Assembly: GCF_011075055.1 (NCBI RefSeq)
Contig: NC_058141.1
Span: forward strand, 19,842,031-19,906,030
Length of the DNA stretch: 64,000 bases
Direction of reading: 5' to 3'
Origin: Mangifera indica
Lineage: Eukaryota; Streptophyta; Magnoliopsida; Sapindales; Anacardiaceae
Part shown: positions 1 to 12,133 of the stretch, piece by piece
Layout: each line of letters opens with the position of its first letter
How positions within the stretch are numbered: position 1 is the first letter of the stretch
Program-made: the position numbers and the translations under genes
Notes under the pieces: model-generated
Seen by the model: only the letters and a program-made list of their open reading frames with translations
Database searches by the model: none
What the model was told of the DNA's origin: nothing

Positions 1-144
1 TAAATAACTCTAGCATAAGTAATGAATTGAATTATTTATCCACCATGTCTCAGTTCAATATTTTCTAGGGGTTGCACTCTTACATAGTGCACAACAAAAA
101 AGAATCCAAACTCTGAGAACATGAACCAGAAAACCAAGAATTAC

Positions 145-3100
145 CTTGTATCAACAGGTACACCGCCTATTGGAACAACGATCCTATGGGGCCATTGAAG
201 CATGTCTGTCACAATTGAATTCACAGTATCCTAAGAAATGTGATAAAAGCAGAATGATGAGTCAAAGCAATGGTTTCAAATCAAACAGGATTATTTAATC
301 AAAAGAATAATAATTCAAATGCTAAGATATAACTTACATCAATCATATCCGAAATTCCAGGTATGGCTGTTAAGCTTCCACCAATAGCCTTGAGAGTATA
401 ATCAATCCTTGGCTTTGGCTGATTAAACATATATGAGTCAATATGTAAACAACTCTAATTCATGACAGTGTTAACAAGTGCACAGTAGCTCCACTCATTA
501 TATGTGCTGAGTGAATTTATGACGGCCCTACAGTCAACTATGTTGGAATTACTCACCATTTAAATCATATGACATAAGCAGGCAATCCCACTTAAAAAAT
601 CGAACAAACGCCAAATAGTGCTTAAACCTATTAACTCAAATAGCTATTGGCTTTGTTCCAACTTAAAATATTTATCTTCTTAAACGTTCCCAGTGAAAAC
701 AACTTTCAATTTTACAAAAGAGAAAGTTTTCTATTAAAAAAAATTCACAACTGATAGATACAGAAATAAGAATGACCTCTCAACACTTCCAACAATCTGG
801 ATCTAAGTATAACTTAACAGCTTGGCAGATATTCATTTTTACATATGTGTTCCGCTCACTGGTAAAACTGACATTATTTCGAAACATTTAAATATCTTCT
901 AATTTTTCACATCACAAGCAGCACAACTTTTTAATTTGATTTTTTGTTCCTCTTTAACAAAGGTCTTTGGTAGAAGAAATGAAAAACTACCGAAGCCACT
1001 TCATATTTGCACACCATACAAAAATTAGATGAAAACTTGAAATGTACCTCAGAAAGTAGAGCAACGACAACAGCAGAAATGCATGGTATCTCTTCAGATA
1101 GTTGAAATATAACACGGATAACGGTAAAAACTTGAAGGTCTTTCAACTGTAGCATGTGACATCATGGCAATACTTGAATCAGGTACTTGTTTCAAAAATT
1201 TGTAAACAAAGAAAAAAATAATATGGCACCTAAATTTAACAAAAGTCATAATGAGAAAAATAAATACCCAAAGTCAAAGCACTAACCTGAATGGGTATTG
1301 AAGCAACAAGGGCAGCTTCAACACCTAAAATGATGCTCGGATCACCACCCCAACGGAAATCAATATCCATTGTAATTTGACCTTCCTTCAGACTTTGAAC
1401 ACGGATACCTGCATTAGAAAAGTAATTATACAAGTACTTTAAAAGCTACCAAGGGAACTAAAACAGGAATGAAACAAACTTTGATAGTCACAATAATCAT
1501 TAAATTGAGCTAGGTTCCTATCATAGTCTCACAGTTTTGGCCCAAGTCTTATGCTAAGAATCAAGGTAAGGTAGTGAAACAAACTTTGACGGTGACAATA
1601 TCATTTATCCTCTCATATTATGGCCCAAGCCCCATGACAACGATCAAGTTTTGGTAGTGACAATATAAGAATAGGCATATGAGAAAGAAAGTAAACTCTT
1701 TAAATACGGAAAGGAGAAATATATATAGGAAAATTTTTTTCTTTTAAAACTTGAAGAAGAAAAAGGGCACCTTCCTGGCAAAAGGAAATAAAATTCTCAG
1801 ATGTTTACTAAAGAAATTGAAGACAAGTAGAAATCATTCAACCCTGTAAGTATACCTATTGCAGCAATAAATTTAAGAGAAATTTGAATCTTAATGCAAC
1901 TTCATATAAATTTGGTTTTTCTAGTATGCAACAAATTTGGAAGACCTACTTCCAGAAACTCTGCACTGGTATCTTCAAGACATTGTGTTTCAAAATAAAT
2001 TTAGTAAAAATCCATGAAAGGTACTTTGTGATTTACAGGAATCTCCATAAAATATGATACAGAAGATAGAAAAGAGAATGGAAAATAATTTTAGAAAAGT
2101 TGTGCAAATACCATAAACTGAAGCATACCTTCGATTTTGGGAGCCACATTGCCAAGAGACAACTTGCTAAACTTTAATGAAGTAATTCCTGGAGGCCGAT
2201 ATTCTTCCAGTAGAGGTTCAACAGATTCTTTTATTACCAATTCTGCTGCCTGAAAACAACAACGTTAATATTGCTTCATTTTCTCTGTCCTCTAGTTCTC
2301 TCTCCATTTTGAGATCCATTTATCCTTTGTCTTCCTCTAATGTCAGTGAAATATCTTATATATCTACTGAAATAATTAAACACCTAGAAAATAGAAACCA
2401 ATAACCTATAATAGAATCATGCCTTCTGTCAAGTAGTTCCATCACATTTGTCCACCCTTTCATTTGCATAATCTCATAAGTGAAAATTTTTTATTCATCA
2501 TTACCACTACAGGGTCCACTGAATCATCACATTTTATGTATAAAAATTTATTGTAAGAAAAGCAAGGAGCTTACATCTGCAACGAAAGGCCATAATTTGC
2601 ACAATTCCTTGTTCAACCATTTCACCTGCACCACCCAACCAAAGTATGCATAATAAGCTACAATAGACAATGGAAAAAAATTGTACTTGTCAAATAATTT
2701 CAGATCATACTTTTAGAAGATATTCCCTGCAACTTGCCTTTGAATTCAAAAGAACATATCATAAAATCAAAAAATTTGTAATTTAAAAAAAAAAAAAGCA
2801 TAATTAAAGATCAGAACAAATTTCTTAAATAACTTGCGAAGCAAATTGAGTGTTGCATCCCTCAAATATTTAGTAGATGATACTCTGTAATTTTGGAACA
2901 TAGAAAAGAAAACTGACAAAGTGATTTTTAGAAAACCACGAAGTCTTCGGAGTAGATTTCCAAATTTTTGAGAAGGCAATTTTACTTAGACAAACAAAAG
3001 ATAATTTACAAGTCTACTGTTTCCTTTGTGTTTCAACCAAAAACAAAAAATATATATATACAATCGACCAGGAACAAATAAAAAAGTCAACCTGTTCATA

Positions 3101-3659
3101 CACAGGGAATGATATCCATTCAGGAAAATTGTCACCACAGATTTTCTTCAAATCATCTCTGTTGAGTGACCCAAGAACTTTAATATCAGCTGCCTGTGGG
3201 AGCAAAATACACACATATAATGAATACCAGTCACTGAGAAAAGTATAAACAACTCAAATAGTTCTAACCTATGAATAAACCACCAACAAGCGGTAGAACT
3301 CTTTACAATATCCGAAATTCATTAACATTACAAGAACATGACCAATATTTACACTGATAAAGTTCCTCTGATAAAGTGAAGAACGTTATTATGTTCCTTT
3401 GAAGATAATTCTCCAAAAACTCAAGGCAAAACTAACTACTGTTAAAAGTTTTGATCCAGACATCAAAAGATAAGTAAATTCTAAAGGAAAAAAAAGCAGT
3501 AAGTGAAAACAAATTAAGCGAATTAGGAAATTGTTTTCCAAAAAATTAGCGTACCTTTGCAACTCGCTTGGTGCTTCGGTACCTCATCATGTGCCGCCAT
3601 CCGGCCATCAATACGATCCCGAAGATCGTCCCCATCAAAAACCCGGAAATCAACCCCAT
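145..3659 (-). CDS. CLB1: CLB1/SYT7-type synaptotagmin-like lipid-binding protein, 5' part
   Basis: This is the N-terminal half of a plant calcium-dependent lipid-binding protein of the CLB1 (NTMC2T4, SYT7) type. These proteins are anchored in the endoplasmic reticulum and tether membranes. Exons seen, in coding order: 3659-3555, 3193-3092, 2625-2575, 2249-2129, 1408-1287, 1146-1048, 418-338 and 230-145. All have GT-AG borders and stay in frame, giving about 255 residues. The product starts MGLISGFLMGTIFG, a single N-terminal membrane anchor. The SMP lipid-transfer domain follows, with landmarks NRDDLKKICGDNFPEWISFP, RWGGDPSIILGV and LQWPHRIVVPIGG. The chosen ATG begins this conserved start; the upstream in-frame Met codons lie in probable 5' UTR. 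The C2 domain and glycine-rich tail lie beyond the left edge, so calcium binding cannot be judged. Family recognition is strong; the exact member is inferred from close resemblance to Arabidopsis At3g61050. Confidence 0.94.
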
Positions 3660-5292
3660 TTCCTGGAATCCAAACAGAATTTTGATTAACAAAAGAAAAA
3701 TAAAGTAAATCGAAGGAATGTTTCTGTCAAGAGAGTGAGAGAGGAACTTACGGACTGATCGAAGAGTGAGGTAAAAGAGTGAAATAATTAGTGGATCAGA
3801 TTTGAAAAAGAAATTAACCTCTACTGCAGGCAAAGCAAAAACACGATCCCACAACACTTTATGAATTTGTCTCCATCTAACCCTTAATTATCAACGTTTC
3901 CCTCGCAAGACGAAAAGGCTTTGTCTCGTTATTGTTTGTGATTAACAAATGTCAAAAGTCTGGATTTCTTGCTCTAAGCGTCGGCATTCAAGGCGCTGTG
4001 TAGGTGTAGGCCACGGCAGAAAGACACTCTCTCTTCTCTGTCACATTGAATCTTCCGCTTTTATCACTTAAAAGCGCGTCTGTCCGTTACTGTTGTGAAG
4101 TGGAAAAAAATCTCAACCTCATCCTTAAATTGCCATTAAAATATGCCTTTTGTATCCCTTTCACTACATTTTCTCTTTTTTTGTTTTTATTTTCATTTAT
4201 TAAAATTTTATATACAAATATGGTGATGGCAGTTTTTTCTTCCTGTCTAGCATCTGGAGCGTCCAAAACTGCCACCCCATACATCTGTGCTTGCTTCCAC
4301 GGTCTGTTACCGTTGTAACAGGTGACAACGGCGCCAAAAATATTGCAATTTTTTCGTTTTTACAGTATAACTACCAATTGCTTTGGCTGCAACTGCAAGA
4401 AAGCGGTAATTGCTCTGATCCGTTTTGCTGCCGCAACAAAACCATTCAACCTCCATTCTTACCATCCGTTCAAAGGCTACTTTTACACACTGGCTTGAAC
4501 GGGAGGGAATCTCTTACTTAAAAATATTATATTTTATGCCTCAATGACTTAACTCGAATTACGAGGATTATCGTAACATCTTTTAACGCAGGTTGACAAA
4601 ATATCCCAAAAAAGATGTGAAGGAGGTTGCCTCCTATGGATCTTTGAGTCCCACTTTCTCACAAACGATTATTTGAATAACAATATTTGATTATTCATAA
4701 TTTTATTCATATTTTATTTAAATTGGGGCGGAATTTTATAATTTTTATATCGATGGGCAGGAAGTATGATTCTTCATCATTACTAGATAAAATAATTTTA
4801 CATTTCTGATGTGCAGATCAATTTATTTATAATCATAATTACTTACCGTTCATACTTCATACATCCAATATTTCCTATACCTTTTTAGTGATGAATTGGT
4901 GTGAATAACGTATCTTTAATTGATTTTGCTACGAAGCACATGATGAGACAAGCGGTAGAAGAAGGCTCGAGTCTGGAAACACGAAGTCAAAATCATTAAT
5001 GACCATTAAGGATGGCTATATCATATCCATATGATTATCACGTGCATTGATGGTTGATTAATTGATTTTGATTTCTCTCGGATTTATGAATAACAAAGAA
5101 ATTAGGCTCTCCAAATCAATACAAAAGAATCTGTGGAACCCACCCAGCCCATGAATGTATGAGTCCATCCCTGGCAAAGCTCACCCTAATCCTGTATCCA
5201 AACATTTCCCAACCAAAGCGCATGTAATCTCAAAATTATACGAAGTCCAAAATGGCCCCATTAAATTAAAAAAATACCAATCCTTGCCCGTT
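3660..5292. other. intergenic region upstream of CLB1
   Basis: The first ~250 bases hold the probable 5' UTR and promoter of the minus-strand CLB1 gene. The rest is AT-rich and carries no frame resembling a known protein. Two short overlapping plus-strand frames near 4046-4521 look random: low-complexity, with no family match. No clear repeat ends were seen. Confidence 0.5.
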
Positions 5293-6028
5293 TCACACTA
5301 GGGCGGCTGCAAGACAGAGTAGCAACGAAGGCAGCAAAGAGCGCACGTTAAGAAGGCTACTTGATGCACCATTGAACAGCGACGGTGACCCACCCACGAT
5401 CGTAATCGGCGGCGATTGAGCGGTGTCGGGTCCAGGCGGCGCGACGTAAGGCGGGGGAGGCGGTTGATTGAGACTGGGAGGCAAGCCCTGGCCGTGATTG
5501 ACGGAGATCTGGAATGCCATGCCACGTTGGCACTGGATGCCATCGTCAGCGTCAGAGAAGAAGTAGTTGGGACCTGTAATAGTCAATGGGACTGCAATGG
5601 TCATCGATTGACCAAACTCAGTGCTGCCACCGTCGTAGTGGAGAGTATCATTGTCTGATGCATCGTCGGTGGTGCAAATATTAAACGTGGTCTCGTTGTA
5701 TGTTAAGATCACGGTCTGGTTGCTGTTCGTATTGAAAACTAGGTAGATCACAAAGTAACCAATAAAAAACCAGTAAAAATTTAAAAAAATAACAAAAAAA
5801 AAGATATAATTGAATTGAGAGTTAAAACTTACTGAGAAAGTCTCCGAGATTAAAGGTTTGGTTAGAGGCCCATGAGGAGTAATTAGTGGCGGAGATGTTG
5901 TTTTTGGCGTCAAAGAACCAGCCAGAGGAGGCACCGACGGTGTAATTGGTGTATTGCGATGCTACGGTGGTGATGAGGAGTGCCATCACCGTCAGATATA
6001 GAGAGGCGGTGATGGTGGGGGTGGTCAT
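5293..6028 (-). CDS. early nodulin-like phytocyanin, GPI-anchored, copper site degenerate
   Basis: Two exons, 6028-5833 and 5738-5293, joined at a phase-1 GT-AG intron, encode 213 residues. Residues 1-24 form a signal peptide ending TTVASQ. The plastocyanin-like domain covers roughly 25-140 and keeps the two disulfide cysteines (FNICTTDD and DGIQCQRGM). A proline-rich linker (NQPPPPPYVAPPGPDTAQSP) follows, then a hydrophobic tail LLPSLLLCLAAALV preceded by small residues, as expected for a GPI signal at the outer plasma membrane. Stellacyanin-type proteins bind copper by His, Cys, His and Gln/Met. Here the first His is replaced within SNQTV, the Cys lies in a changed FFSDADDG segment and the second His is Gln; only the Met-like fourth position remains. 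It is therefore probably an early-nodulin-like protein without blue copper. Its ligand is unknown. The gene sits alone between CLB1 and a transposon cluster. Confidence 0.9.
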
Positions 6029-6549
6029 GACTATAGAGTGTCTTATTTTAATATCAGCGGTTCGATCTAATGACTTTTGAAGTGGGTTTCCTTCCGGTCC
6101 TGGGTTTTAAAGAGGAATTTGGAAGATAAAATATTGATACGGGAATAAGAAAAAGCCGGTGTGTTTGTAGTTATGTGCCAAGTCGCCGTTAGTGAGTAAA
6201 AGGATGTGGGCCCACATGGGTGGTTCCTGAACTTCCTATGCAAAGACAAAGCTCCAAAATGAGCTGGTCCTCTTTCACCATTCCCTGGCCTAACCTTCGA
6301 TTTGTTTCATTCTTCCTCGTTTTAAAGGGTTGGATTTGAACTCAGATGGCTGTTTTGGTTTGGTTTGAATCAGATCTGGTAATTCAAAATAGCTGAACTC
6401 CTTATTTCAAATTCGAATTGGGTTTAAACCAGTTTTATTTGAGTATGGTTTAGGATGTTAATGGATTTTGATCTGTAAATCGCCAAGATGCTTAATTTTT
6501 GTTAGATGTCACGTCTTAATCAAATGGGAAATTTTGACTATTCAAACAA
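6029..6549. other. intergenic region upstream of the phytocyanin gene
   Basis: Promoter-side sequence of the minus-strand phytocyanin gene. AT-rich, no supported coding frame and no clear TATA box chosen. It ends at the 7-base target duplication of the foldback element. Confidence 0.5.
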
Positions 6550-6556
6550 AATAAAT
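6550..6556 (+). repeat. target-site duplication, left copy (AATAAAT)
   Basis: Seven bases directly before the left end of foldback element 1. The same seven bases follow its right end at 7448-7454. Confidence 0.75.
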
Positions 6557-7447
6557 TGGCCAAACGACTGTTTCCCACCCAAGGTTTGATGTTTTCTCAA
6601 ATGTCTCTCTTTTAACTATGAAAACACCAAATACACATTCATGACCGGTTAGATTTAATAAAACCCTAACGCCTGAAAATTTTATCTCTTTTTGCCCCCC
6701 TAAACTTTAAAAACTAAAATTTTTCATCAGCCTAAGTTTTAAAAAATGACAGTTTCACCCTAAGGTTTGGTTTTGAAATCTCCGACGACCGTTTCGGCTC
6801 CATTGCCGACAACCTCTCCCTCCCGAAGCAGCATCTCCTTCTGGCGAATGCTTTCCTCCCATTTGGAGGCTCGATCGGCGTCGGAGACGCCTTGGGAGAT
6901 GAAGAACTTCGTCGGGGAAGACGAAGTTCTTCGTCTCTCCAGACGAAGTTCTTCGTCTCTCCAGACGAAGTTCTTCTTCTCCCCAGACGAAGACGAAGCC
7001 GTCATCTTCGTTTGGGAAGACGATCGTCTTCCCAGAAGAAGACCTCTGGGAAGACGACCATCTTCCCTGATGAAGACGAAGACGATCGGGCCTTCAAATG
7101 GGAGGAAAACATTCGTCGGAAGGAGAGGCTACTTTGGGAGGGAGAGGTCGTCGGCAATGGAGCCGGAACGCTCGTCGGAGATTTCAAAACCAAACCCTAG
7201 GGTGAAACTGTCATTTTTAAAAACTTAGACTGGGGGAAAATTTTAGTTTTTAAAGTTTAGGGGGGTAAAATTAGATTCTATTTTAGTTTATTTTTAATAT
7301 TATAGTAAAAATGATGATTTTACCCTTACCACCGTTAGGATTTTGTTAAATCTAACCGGTCATAAGTGGGTGTTTGGTGTTTCCATAATTAAAGGGTAGA
7401 AACTTGAGAAAACATCAAACCTTGGGTGGGAAATAGTCGTTTGGCCA
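6557..7447. mobile_element. long-armed foldback transposon 1, complete, with 7-bp target duplication
   Basis: The 891-bp element starts TGGCCAAACGACTGTTTCCC and ends with the near-complement (AAATAGTCGTTTGGCCA). It is flanked on both sides by the direct repeat AATAAAT (6550-6556 and 7448-7454). The two arms, about 330 bases each (6557-6885 and 7083-7447), are highly similar inverted copies. The centre holds imperfect tandem repeats of GACGAAGTTCTTCGTCTCTC. Long terminal inverted repeats plus a target duplication indicate a non-autonomous DNA transposon. The superfamily is unresolved: 7 bp is short for Mutator and hAT. Two related copies lie downstream. No transposase frame is present. Confidence 0.85.
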
Positions 7448-7454
7448 AATAAAT
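7448..7454 (+). repeat. target-site duplication, right copy (AATAAAT)
   Basis: Exact copy of the seven bases at 6550-6556, immediately after the right end of foldback element 1. This supports a genuine insertion boundary. Confidence 0.75.
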
Positions 7455-9146
7455 AAGCCAAGCCAACAAAGGTAGTAGACTTTCTTTGCCTTATTTTATT
7501 GATTTAGAACAGCCAGGACTCAACAATGAATTGTTTTTCTTCTGTAGGAAGGAGCAAAACTTGGGGCGGTACTGATTTATAAATAAAGTGGAAATCTGGT
7601 GCCACGTGGCATATATTTTTTATCGGATGGACTCCACCAAATTCCAATAATTAAAAAGTTAGCCATTTTTTTTGTCAGATGGATATGAAAATCAAGAGTT
7701 CATGAGGTTAAAATTGTCACACTATTGGTGGGAATGGGTTGAACTGGAGGCAGAGTCCGACCCTGGGTGAAAGGGCAACTCTTCGTCCATGTTCACATTC
7801 ACCGCTTTCATCTCAGCCGTCAATTTTGAGTTTAAATCCAAGGTACAGACAAGAAGCAGTGTCAACACTGCCTTGACGAATCCTTCTACCACCACCTCCA
7901 TTCGGAAATATTTGGGCGCCGTGTACCGTCTGTTCGGTGCAAATCTTGACGTAGACTTTTGTTGATATTGATGCAATAACGATATCTAATGATTGTCTCT
8001 TTTTAATGCCAATAAAGTACATTTATTGTAAACTAAATTACATTCTCCGGTTTGATATAACTTATAAGCATACTTTTCCAAGCCTGCATGAATCAAACTT
8101 TTTTTTTTCAAACCTTTATAAAAATAAAGTAGTAATTTCCTCAAAGAAAAATTTGAAAAAAACCTTTTTCTGAAATTTCACATCAACGTTAAATGTAAAA
8201 AGTTAATTTTTTTTATAAATTTAAAAGTCTGTTTTTAAATTTTAATCATCACTTTTATTGAAATTCACATTATCCTTATTATTACAGCTAAATGAATGTT
8301 TAGCACGTTAAGATTGAATTATCAATTCGTTTTGTCCACATTCTTCAAATGAGATTAAAATCAAATTATCAAAGCCCTATTATATCACCACTTTCATTAT
8401 TACTCATAGTCCTTAAGTGAAATTAAATCATTGATTTGACTTAGAGAATGATAATGAAAATGTTATAAAGGTCGTTGAAAATGATAAAATCGTATAATAA
8501 AGAGGTAAGATATGATAAAGTCCAAAGAGATATCAAACCACAATATAGAAGGAGATTGCAAGAAGGGCATTAATGAGTTTTGAACATGTATATAATAAGA
8601 GAATAATCAAATGAAAGAATACAAGGATTATAACTGTTCTTATTAAACTCATGTTAATCTAACTGATATGAGTTTTTTAGTATTATTTTCAATTTGATTT
8701 TGGACAAGAATGTGTAATTTATGTTTTTGAAGTGTAGACAAATGGTTTTTAGCCAACCCAATTGCAAAAATTTATACATGAAATTGATATTTTATGATTT
8801 TTTTTTTCAATAATATTTGTACTTTTGAAACTTAGATGTCAATATATTGTGAAAATCAATACTAATATTCTAATTTTTTCAAAGAGACCGCTCTATCTTA
8901 ATATCATAAAATAATCCAAAAAAATGCTGAGAAATTTGAATTTAATTATAAATTACAATAAGAAATTTGAATTTATTCAATGTTGTTGAATTAACTCACG
9001 AATCTTGGTTTGGACTTCATGACAGAGCCCAGGTAAAGCAGGCCCAGTCATCATACAGGCTTCAATGCCTTGATAGGCCTGAACTATACTACACCCTTAT
9101 CTAACTAGCATGGGCTAGTTGCGGCCCAATATTCATTTTACATTTG
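7455..9146. other. intergenic AT-rich DNA between foldback elements
   Basis: No gene can be supported. Two overlapping minus-strand frames at 7722-8022 have somewhat balanced composition but no recognisable domain, start context or splice partners; they may be a gene relic. From 8030 to 9000 the sequence is strongly AT-rich. A GC-richer patch of about 150 bases lies near 9000-9146, just before foldback element 3. Confidence 0.45.
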
Positions 9147-10185
9147 GGCCAAAAGAGTTATTCCTGTCCAAAATTTGTTGAACTTCCAAATTAGTATCCA
9201 ATAAGTATTAAAAACTCAAATTTTTACACATAAGCTATTAAACCTAATAGAATCAATTAGTTTAACATTTAATTAATAATTTATTAAAAATAATAAAATT
9301 TTATCTATTTTTTTAATAATTTATTTTAAAATATTATATTTTTCTCTCAATTTGGTTTCCATTTCTCCAGAAAAATTCTTTTGGTGACCTTCTCCCTCTT
9401 CTATTATTCTAGATTTTGGATTTTTTCTTTCTTCTCCCCTTTTGGTATTCCAGATCTTTGATTTTCTCTTTCTTCTTCCCCTTCTGCTTTTCCGGATCTT
9501 GGTTTTTCTCTTTTTTCCACAAATTAATCTCTCCCAATGTCACATCGTTATGCAATTGAGCTTTATTTCGATCCCCCTTTGGACCCTCTTTGGAAACCAA
9601 GTTTTGAAAGCATGGAACGTGCTGGCTTGCCGCCAAATCAATACCCAACTCATTGAAATCAAGTCACGTCCGCATAAAACAATTTTCTCCAGCCTCAATG
9701 TAATGACGACAATGTCTTGTTTCTCGCTTCAACGCCTTCAGTTTTGCTACTTCTATTTTAGTCTCAGTTTCGTGAAACAATTAAGAAAGAAGTGATTGAT
9801 TTGGGAGATGAATATTGGGTGGAGAATTAGATTCCTTATTCCGTACATGGCCTGAGAATGGGGAAAATGCTACTAGAGGAAGAGAAGGCCGTTGGAGGGA
9901 GAGCACTGAAAGAACTTTACCAAAGAAATAGAAACCCAGTAGAAGGAAAATATAATATTTTAAAATTTAACCAAGAATAAAAATTATTAATTTTTTAACT
10001 GAAAAAAAATTGATAAAATTTTATTATTTTTAATATATTATTAATTAAATAATAAAATTATTCTTAAAATTAACTAATTTTAATAAATTTACCAGTTTTT
10101 GGGTAAGAATTTAAGTTTTTAATATTTAATAGTTACTAATTTGAATATTCAACAAATCTTGAGTGAGAATAAATCCAAATTTTAC
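9147..10185. mobile_element. foldback transposon 3, AT-rich arms
   Basis: The left end near 9147 reads GGGCCAAAAGAGTTATTCC, matching the terminal motif of element 1. Inside it are ATTTGTTGAACTTCCAAATT and a long AT-rich arm. The right arm, 9945-10185, is the imperfect inverse (complement of ATTTGTTGAATATTCAAATT and of the AT-rich tract). The centre, near 9400-9520, holds pyrimidine-rich tandem repeats of about 50 bases containing CAGATCTTTGATTTTCTC. Outer ends are approximate and no target duplication is clear. The element is more diverged, and so probably older, than element 1. Confidence 0.65.
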
Positions 10186-10617
10186 TGTTAAGTTGTCCAA
10201 ATTTTACGTAACAATAATGATGGTGATTATAATAACATTGGGAGTGGATTAAAGCAAAGTTAATCCCAACAAAAGTCAGTTGAAGAAGGTTTGCATTAAG
10301 CTGAACTTTGATTATGACTTGAATGATCCAGATCGAATACACTTGTAATTCTTAAATACCATATATCAACTATATATATATATTCCAATTATAGTATTAT
10401 CATTTATGGGTGGGTGCAAAATTTTTTTATTAACTTTTCAATGACAAATTTTAATCTAAAAATTGTCTTTTAATTATAAATCTTAATCCATTTTTATTTT
10501 TCTTCTAAGTATTAAAAATATTTAAAGTTTTGGATTTGTATTGATTTGCAATTTATTGATAACAAATTAATATGATTCAATAGCCTGCTTTTCATATTGG
10601 GTTCCTAAAGTTTAAAG
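10186..10617. other. spacer between two foldback elements
   Basis: About 430 bases of AT-rich DNA with a short TA run near 10370-10381. No coding frame or regulatory signal is recognised. Confidence 0.5.
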
Positions 10618-11374
10618 TTTGACAAAGGACTTTCTCCCACCTCCCCAAGTTTAAGTTCATTTTTAATCACCTGTCTATTAGATTTCAAAAACTAAAAATA
10701 TCCACTCATTATCAAATTTTCATTAAATTTCATAGTTAATTATAAGGGTTAAAAATTATTTTACCCTAAATATTAAAATAAATAAAATTACTTCCCATTT
10801 TATCTCATAGTTTAAAAAACTAACAATTTTTTTCATCAAAAAGTTTGAAAACTTGTATTTTTCCCTTAAGGTTTGTTTTCCAAATCCAGCAACCATTATG
10901 AAAAAGCTATCGGTTGACCTTCTCACCATTTTTCTCTTCAATAGTTTCCAAACGTGAAAACCACTAAAAATTCAATCTAAAAGGTCATATGAATCTACAT
11001 GACGTCGTTTGACTTTTTTGATAGGATTTTCAACGGTTTTTACATTAGAAAACCACCAAAGAGAAAGGTGGTGGGAAGGCCGACTGACGACCTTCCTATA
11101 ATGGTCGTTGGATTTGGAAAAATCAAACCCTATAAAGAAAAAACAAGTTTTCAAAACTTTTAGGTGGAAGAAAATTATTAATTTTTTAAACTAATGAGGG
11201 GAAATAAGAAATAATTTTATTTATTTTAATATTTATGATAAAATAACATTTTTATCCTTATGATTAACTGAAAAATTTAATAAAAGTTGAATAATGAGTG
11301 GATATTTAGGTTTTTGAAACCTGATGGGTGAGTGTACACGTACTAAAATTTGGGTGGGAACAAGTCTTTTGGCC
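10618..11374. mobile_element. foldback transposon 2, diverged
   Basis: Left end near 10618 (TTTGACAAAGGACTTTCTCC) and right end near 11374 (complement of GGCCAAAAGACTTGTTCCCA) are inverted relatives of the element 1 terminus. The arms pair along their length: CCACTCATTATCAAATTT on the left with its inverse near 11290, and CAAATCCAGCAACCATTAT with its inverse near 11100. Length is about 757 bases. No target duplication was found, so boundaries are approximate. Confidence 0.65.
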
Positions 11375-12133
11375 TTTCCAGTTCTATTAAAGCTGTAATA
11401 TTTCAAAGTAAAAACCAAATCGCCCTCAAACGAACAGAAAATTTATGAGAGTATCAAGGAGGAAATTATAGTTTACAAAAAAAAAAAAAAATCAATATAA
11501 TTGTCAAATTGTATAAGGTTGATATTGGTAATATAATTATGATTAGATTTGATCTGAACTTAATTTATATAAGAGTATACTCACAATCAATTTGAATTTA
11601 AAATAATTAATATAAAATTAGTTTGAAATTAATGGACTAACGCTTAGACTTATGTGAAAAATAGTTTATTTTGAATTTAATTTAAGTTAACTTAAACTTA
11701 AACGGTTAAATTGATTTGAATTTAACTTGTTTATAAAAACGATCTAATCTTTGAGCTTAAAACCTCGAATTAAACTTTATTAATAGGAGTTTGAGTAATT
11801 CAAATTAAATATAATCTTAAATATAATGATTAAAAATATATCATTAAAGAAACGTGGAATAAATTTAAATAAAAATATTATTTAAATAAAATAATATTTA
11901 TTTATGTATTTACAAATTTCGGTAGATAAATTTAGAGCCGTGGTGTCTTATTTACTGTGTATAATAAAAATAAAAATATTAAGTATAGTTATATTATATA
12001 TCAATTTTTGATATTTTATTTTTATGTATTTAATTTACACTCAGTTAGACCCATTGTTGACTAAATTATTACCTACAATTTTATTTTCATAATATTTATT
12101 AACGATAATAATTTTGGGTCGTTGAGGCCACGA
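11375..12133. other. intergenic AT-rich DNA upstream of BCHC2
   Basis: Contains an A-run at 11478-11490 and a degraded AT-rich repeat with many GAATTTAA and GAACTTAA phrases (11520-11830), resembling the repeats in the P450 spacers. The last ~150 bases are the probable core promoter region of BCHC2. Confidence 0.45.

Noticed and set aside
4046..4521. Two overlapping plus-strand frames upstream of CLB1
   Set aside because: Low-complexity, no domain, no splice partners; they overlap in different frames.
6767..7228. 153-codon plus-strand frame
   Set aside because: It lies wholly inside foldback element 1, runs through the tandem-repeat centre and across the inverted arms, and matches no protein family.
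7722..8022. Two minus-strand frames with balanced composition
   Set aside because: No recognisable family and mutually out of frame; at most a relic of an unknown gene.
9442..9795. 117-codon plus-strand frame
   Set aside because: It starts in the pyrimidine-rich tandem core of foldback element 3, and composition is explained by that repeat.
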